A DNA stretch of 6,557 nt from Calditrichota bacterium. Lineage in GTDB: Bacteria > Zhuqueibacterota > Zhuqueibacteria > Oleimicrobiales > Geothermoviventaceae. The translations under genes and the position numbers were made by a program. The stretch is taken from the NCBI GenBank assembly GCA_013152765.1, contig JAADFT010000117.1, positions 1 to 6,557 on the forward strand, read 5' to 3'. Every line of letters starts with the position of its first letter. Within the stretch, counting starts at the first letter, position 1. A model generated the notes under the pieces. That model searched no databases. It was not told the origin of the DNA and worked only from the letters and a program-made list of their open reading frames with translations. Of the stretch, positions 4,971 to 6,557 are shown in pieces.

Positions 4971-6557
4971 TCAATCGGCTTTCTTCTGCTCTTCGCCTGG
5001 TTTCTTCTCGTCGACGACCTCGAAGTCCGCCTCCTCGGGCTTCTCGCTGGTTTGTGTCCCGGCCGTCTGGGCAGAGCTTGCAGCCCGCTCGTAGAGCTTC
5101 TGGGCGATTTCGTTCCAGGCCTGGCTCAGCTTGTCCATTTCGGCGCGAATCGCCGCAACGTCTTCCTGGCCCATCACGCCGCGCAACGCGTCGATGCCCT
5201 GTTGCAAGCGCTTCCGGTCCTCTTCTGCGATCTTGTCGCCCATTTCCTTCAGGTTCTTCTCCGTCTGGTAGATCAGCTGGTCGGCCTGGTTGCGCGCATC
5301 GACCAGTTCGCGGCGTTTCCTGTCCTCCTCTTCGTACTTCTTGGCGTCTTCCACCATTTTCTCGATTTCCTGCTCGGTCAGGCCCGTGGTGGCCTCGATT
5401 CGGATGTTCTGCTCACGCCCGGTTCCGCGGTCCTTGGCCGAGACATTCAGAATGCCGTTGGCGTCGATGTCGAACGTGACCTCGATCTGCGGGACCCCGC
5501 GCGGGGCCGGCGGGATGCCGTCCAGGTAGAACCGGCCGAGGGTGCGGTTGTACGCCGCCAGCTGTCGCTCTCCCTGCAGCACGTGAATTTCCACCGTGGT
5601 CTGGTTGTCCGAAGCCGTGCTGAAAATCTCGGTCTTTCTGGTCGGGATGGTTGTGTTGCGCGGGATGAGCGGGGTGAAAACGCCGCCGAGCGTCTCAATG
5701 CCCAGCGACAGCGGCGTGACGTCCAGCAGTACGATGTCCTGCACCTCGCCTCCGAGCACACCGCCCTGAATGGCGGCGCCAATGGCCACCACCTCGTCCG
5801 GGTTCACGCCCTTGTGCGGCTCTTTGCCGAAGAAATCGCGCACGATTTCCTGCACCCGCGGGATGCGCGTCGAGCCGCCCACCAGGATCACCTCGTCGAT
5901 GTCCTCCGGACGCAAACCGGCGTCGGAGAGAGCCATCCGGCAGGGTTCCACCGTGCGCATGAACAGGTCGTCGCAGAGCTGCTCGAACTTCGAGCGCGTC
6001 AGGGTCATTGTCAGGTGCTTCGGCCCGTCCTGCGTCGCGGTGATGAAGGGCAGGTTGATGTCGGTCTGCGCCAGGGTCGAAAGCTCCATTTTCGCCTTTT
6101 CTGCCGCTTCTTTCAGGCGCTGCAAGGCCATGGGATCTTTCGAGAGGTCAACGCCTTCCTGCTTCTTGAATTCTTCGACCATCCAGTCGATGATGCGCTG
6201 GTCAAAGTCGTCGCCACCCAGATGCGTGTCGCCGTTGGTGGCCTTCACCTCGAAGACGCCGTCCCCAATTTCCAGAATCGAGATGTCGAACGTGCCGCCA
6301 CCTAAGTCGAAAACAGCGATCTTCTCGTCCTTCTTCTTGTCCAGCCCGTACGCCAGAGCCGCAGCCGTGGGCTCGTTGAGGATCCTGCGCACGTTCAGCC
6401 CGGCGATTTCACCTGCCTCCTTCGTCGCCTGACGCTGGCTGTCGTTGAAGTACGCAGGTACCGTAATCACAGCGTCGGTCACCTTCTCGCCCAGGTACTC
6501 CTCCGCCGTCTGGCGCATCTTCTGCAAGATCATGGCCGAGATTTCCTGCGGCGTGTA
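4971..6557 (-). CDS. dnaK: Chaperone protein DnaK (Hsp70), N-terminus cut by window edge
   Basis: 528 residues are visible, from YTPQEISAM at the right edge to the TGA at 4971. Matching landmarks to E. coli DnaK (638 residues) suggests about 110 N-terminal residues are missing. In visible numbering: VPAYFNDSQRQATKEAG (33-49), NEPTAAALAYG (61-71), phosphate-binding DLGGGTFD (84-91), LGGDDFD (113-119), adenosine-binding ILVGGSTRIP (224-233), interdomain linker DIVLLDV (274-280), a substrate-binding beta domain with PPAPRGVPQIEVTFDIDANG (from 349), a helical lid (about 395-490), and an acidic/lysine tail containing DFEVVDEKK. DnaK is the cytoplasmic ATP-driven chaperone that cycles with DnaJ and GrpE; neither is visible. 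The conserved motifs are intact. The linker reads IVLL where E. coli has VLLL, and the substrate-arch Met404 position is Leu; both changes are conservative. Codon use avoids TTA, CTA and TCA, which leaves a long open antisense frame. The promoter and any heat-shock element lie outside the window. Confidence 0.98.
   Translation of the reverse strand, partial: YTPQEISAMILQKMRQTAEEYLGEKVTDAVITVPAYFNDSQRQATKEAGEIAGLNVRRILNEPTAAALAYGLDKKKDEKIAVFDLGGGTFDISILEIGDGVFEVKATNGDTHLGGDDFDQRIIDWMVEEFKKQEGVDLSKDPMALQRLKEAAEKAKMELSTLAQTDINLPFITATQDGPKHLTMTLTRSKFEQLCDDLFMRTVEPCRMALSDAGLRPEDIDEVILVGGSTRIPRVQEIVRDFFGKEPHKGVNPDEVVAIGAAIQGGVLGGEVQDIVLLDVTPLSLGIETLGGVFTPLIPRNTTIPTRKTEIFSTASDNQTTVEIHVLQGERQLAAYNRTLGRFYLDGIPPAPRGVPQIEVTFDIDANGILNVSAKDRGTGREQNIRIEATTGLTEQEIEKMVEDAKKYEEEDRKRRELVDARNQADQLIYQTEKNLKEMGDKIAEEDRKRLQQGIDALRGVMGQEDVAAIRAEMDKLSQAWNEIAQKLYERAASSAQTAGTQTSEKPEEADFEVVDEKKPGEEQKKAD

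Noticed and set aside
1..6557. Defence system, CRISPR array, tRNA, mobile element or phage gene
   Set aside because: I found no regular repeats, tRNA-like arms, transposase or integrase motifs, or terminal inverted repeats. All substantial coding sequence belongs to chaperone, Bat-type or lipoprotein families.

Overview
This is a G+C-rich bacterial chromosome segment (about 60% by eye). All six recognised genes lie on the minus strand, so transcription runs from the right edge to the left edge. Two of the genes carry lipoprotein signal sequences and a third has an ordinary signal peptide plus a membrane span, which suggests a diderm bacterium. The wording of the DnaK, MoxR and DUF58 proteins feels closest to FCB-type or candidate-phylum lineages (Calditrichota, KSB1, Zixibacteria and similar). 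That placement is an impression, not a test.

Layout from right to left, in the direction of transcription: (1) 6557-4971, dnaK, lacking about its first 110 codons because the gene enters from outside the window; (2) 4970-4630, a 341-base intergenic stretch holding a perfect 10-bp GC-rich inverted repeat; (3) 4629-4087, a 180-residue TPR lipoprotein of the BamD/YbgF type; (4) 4086-3910, a spacer with no clear signal; (5) 3909 (or 3930)-2974, a short BatD-like membrane protein; (6) 2973-2711, a 263-base spacer with degenerate repeated words; (7) 2710-1721, a MoxR-family AAA+ ATPase; (8) 1696-803, a DUF58 protein with a von Willebrand A-like core; (9) 796-1, a lipoprotein with TPRs followed by a SurA/PpiC-type chaperone region, cut by the left edge.

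Genes 7-9 are separated by 24 and 6 bases and look like one operon. MoxR plus DUF58 plus a BatD-like protein is the core of the Bat (Bacteroides aerotolerance)-type cluster, which is thought to work in envelope stress tolerance or in maturation of periplasmic or membrane proteins. Here the BatA/BatB von Willebrand membrane proteins are not in the window. BatD sits upstream of moxR, and a TPR-PpiC lipoprotein directly follows DUF58. Together with DnaK and the TPR lipoprotein, the neighbourhood has a protein-folding and envelope-quality-control theme. That functional link is inferred from gene order.

I see no CRISPR array, tRNA, rRNA, insertion sequence or phage gene, and no convincing new defence-type system. 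The most unusual items are the variant Bat gene order, the TPR-PpiC architecture with a TPR module resembling its neighbour, and very long antisense open frames that codon bias explains.
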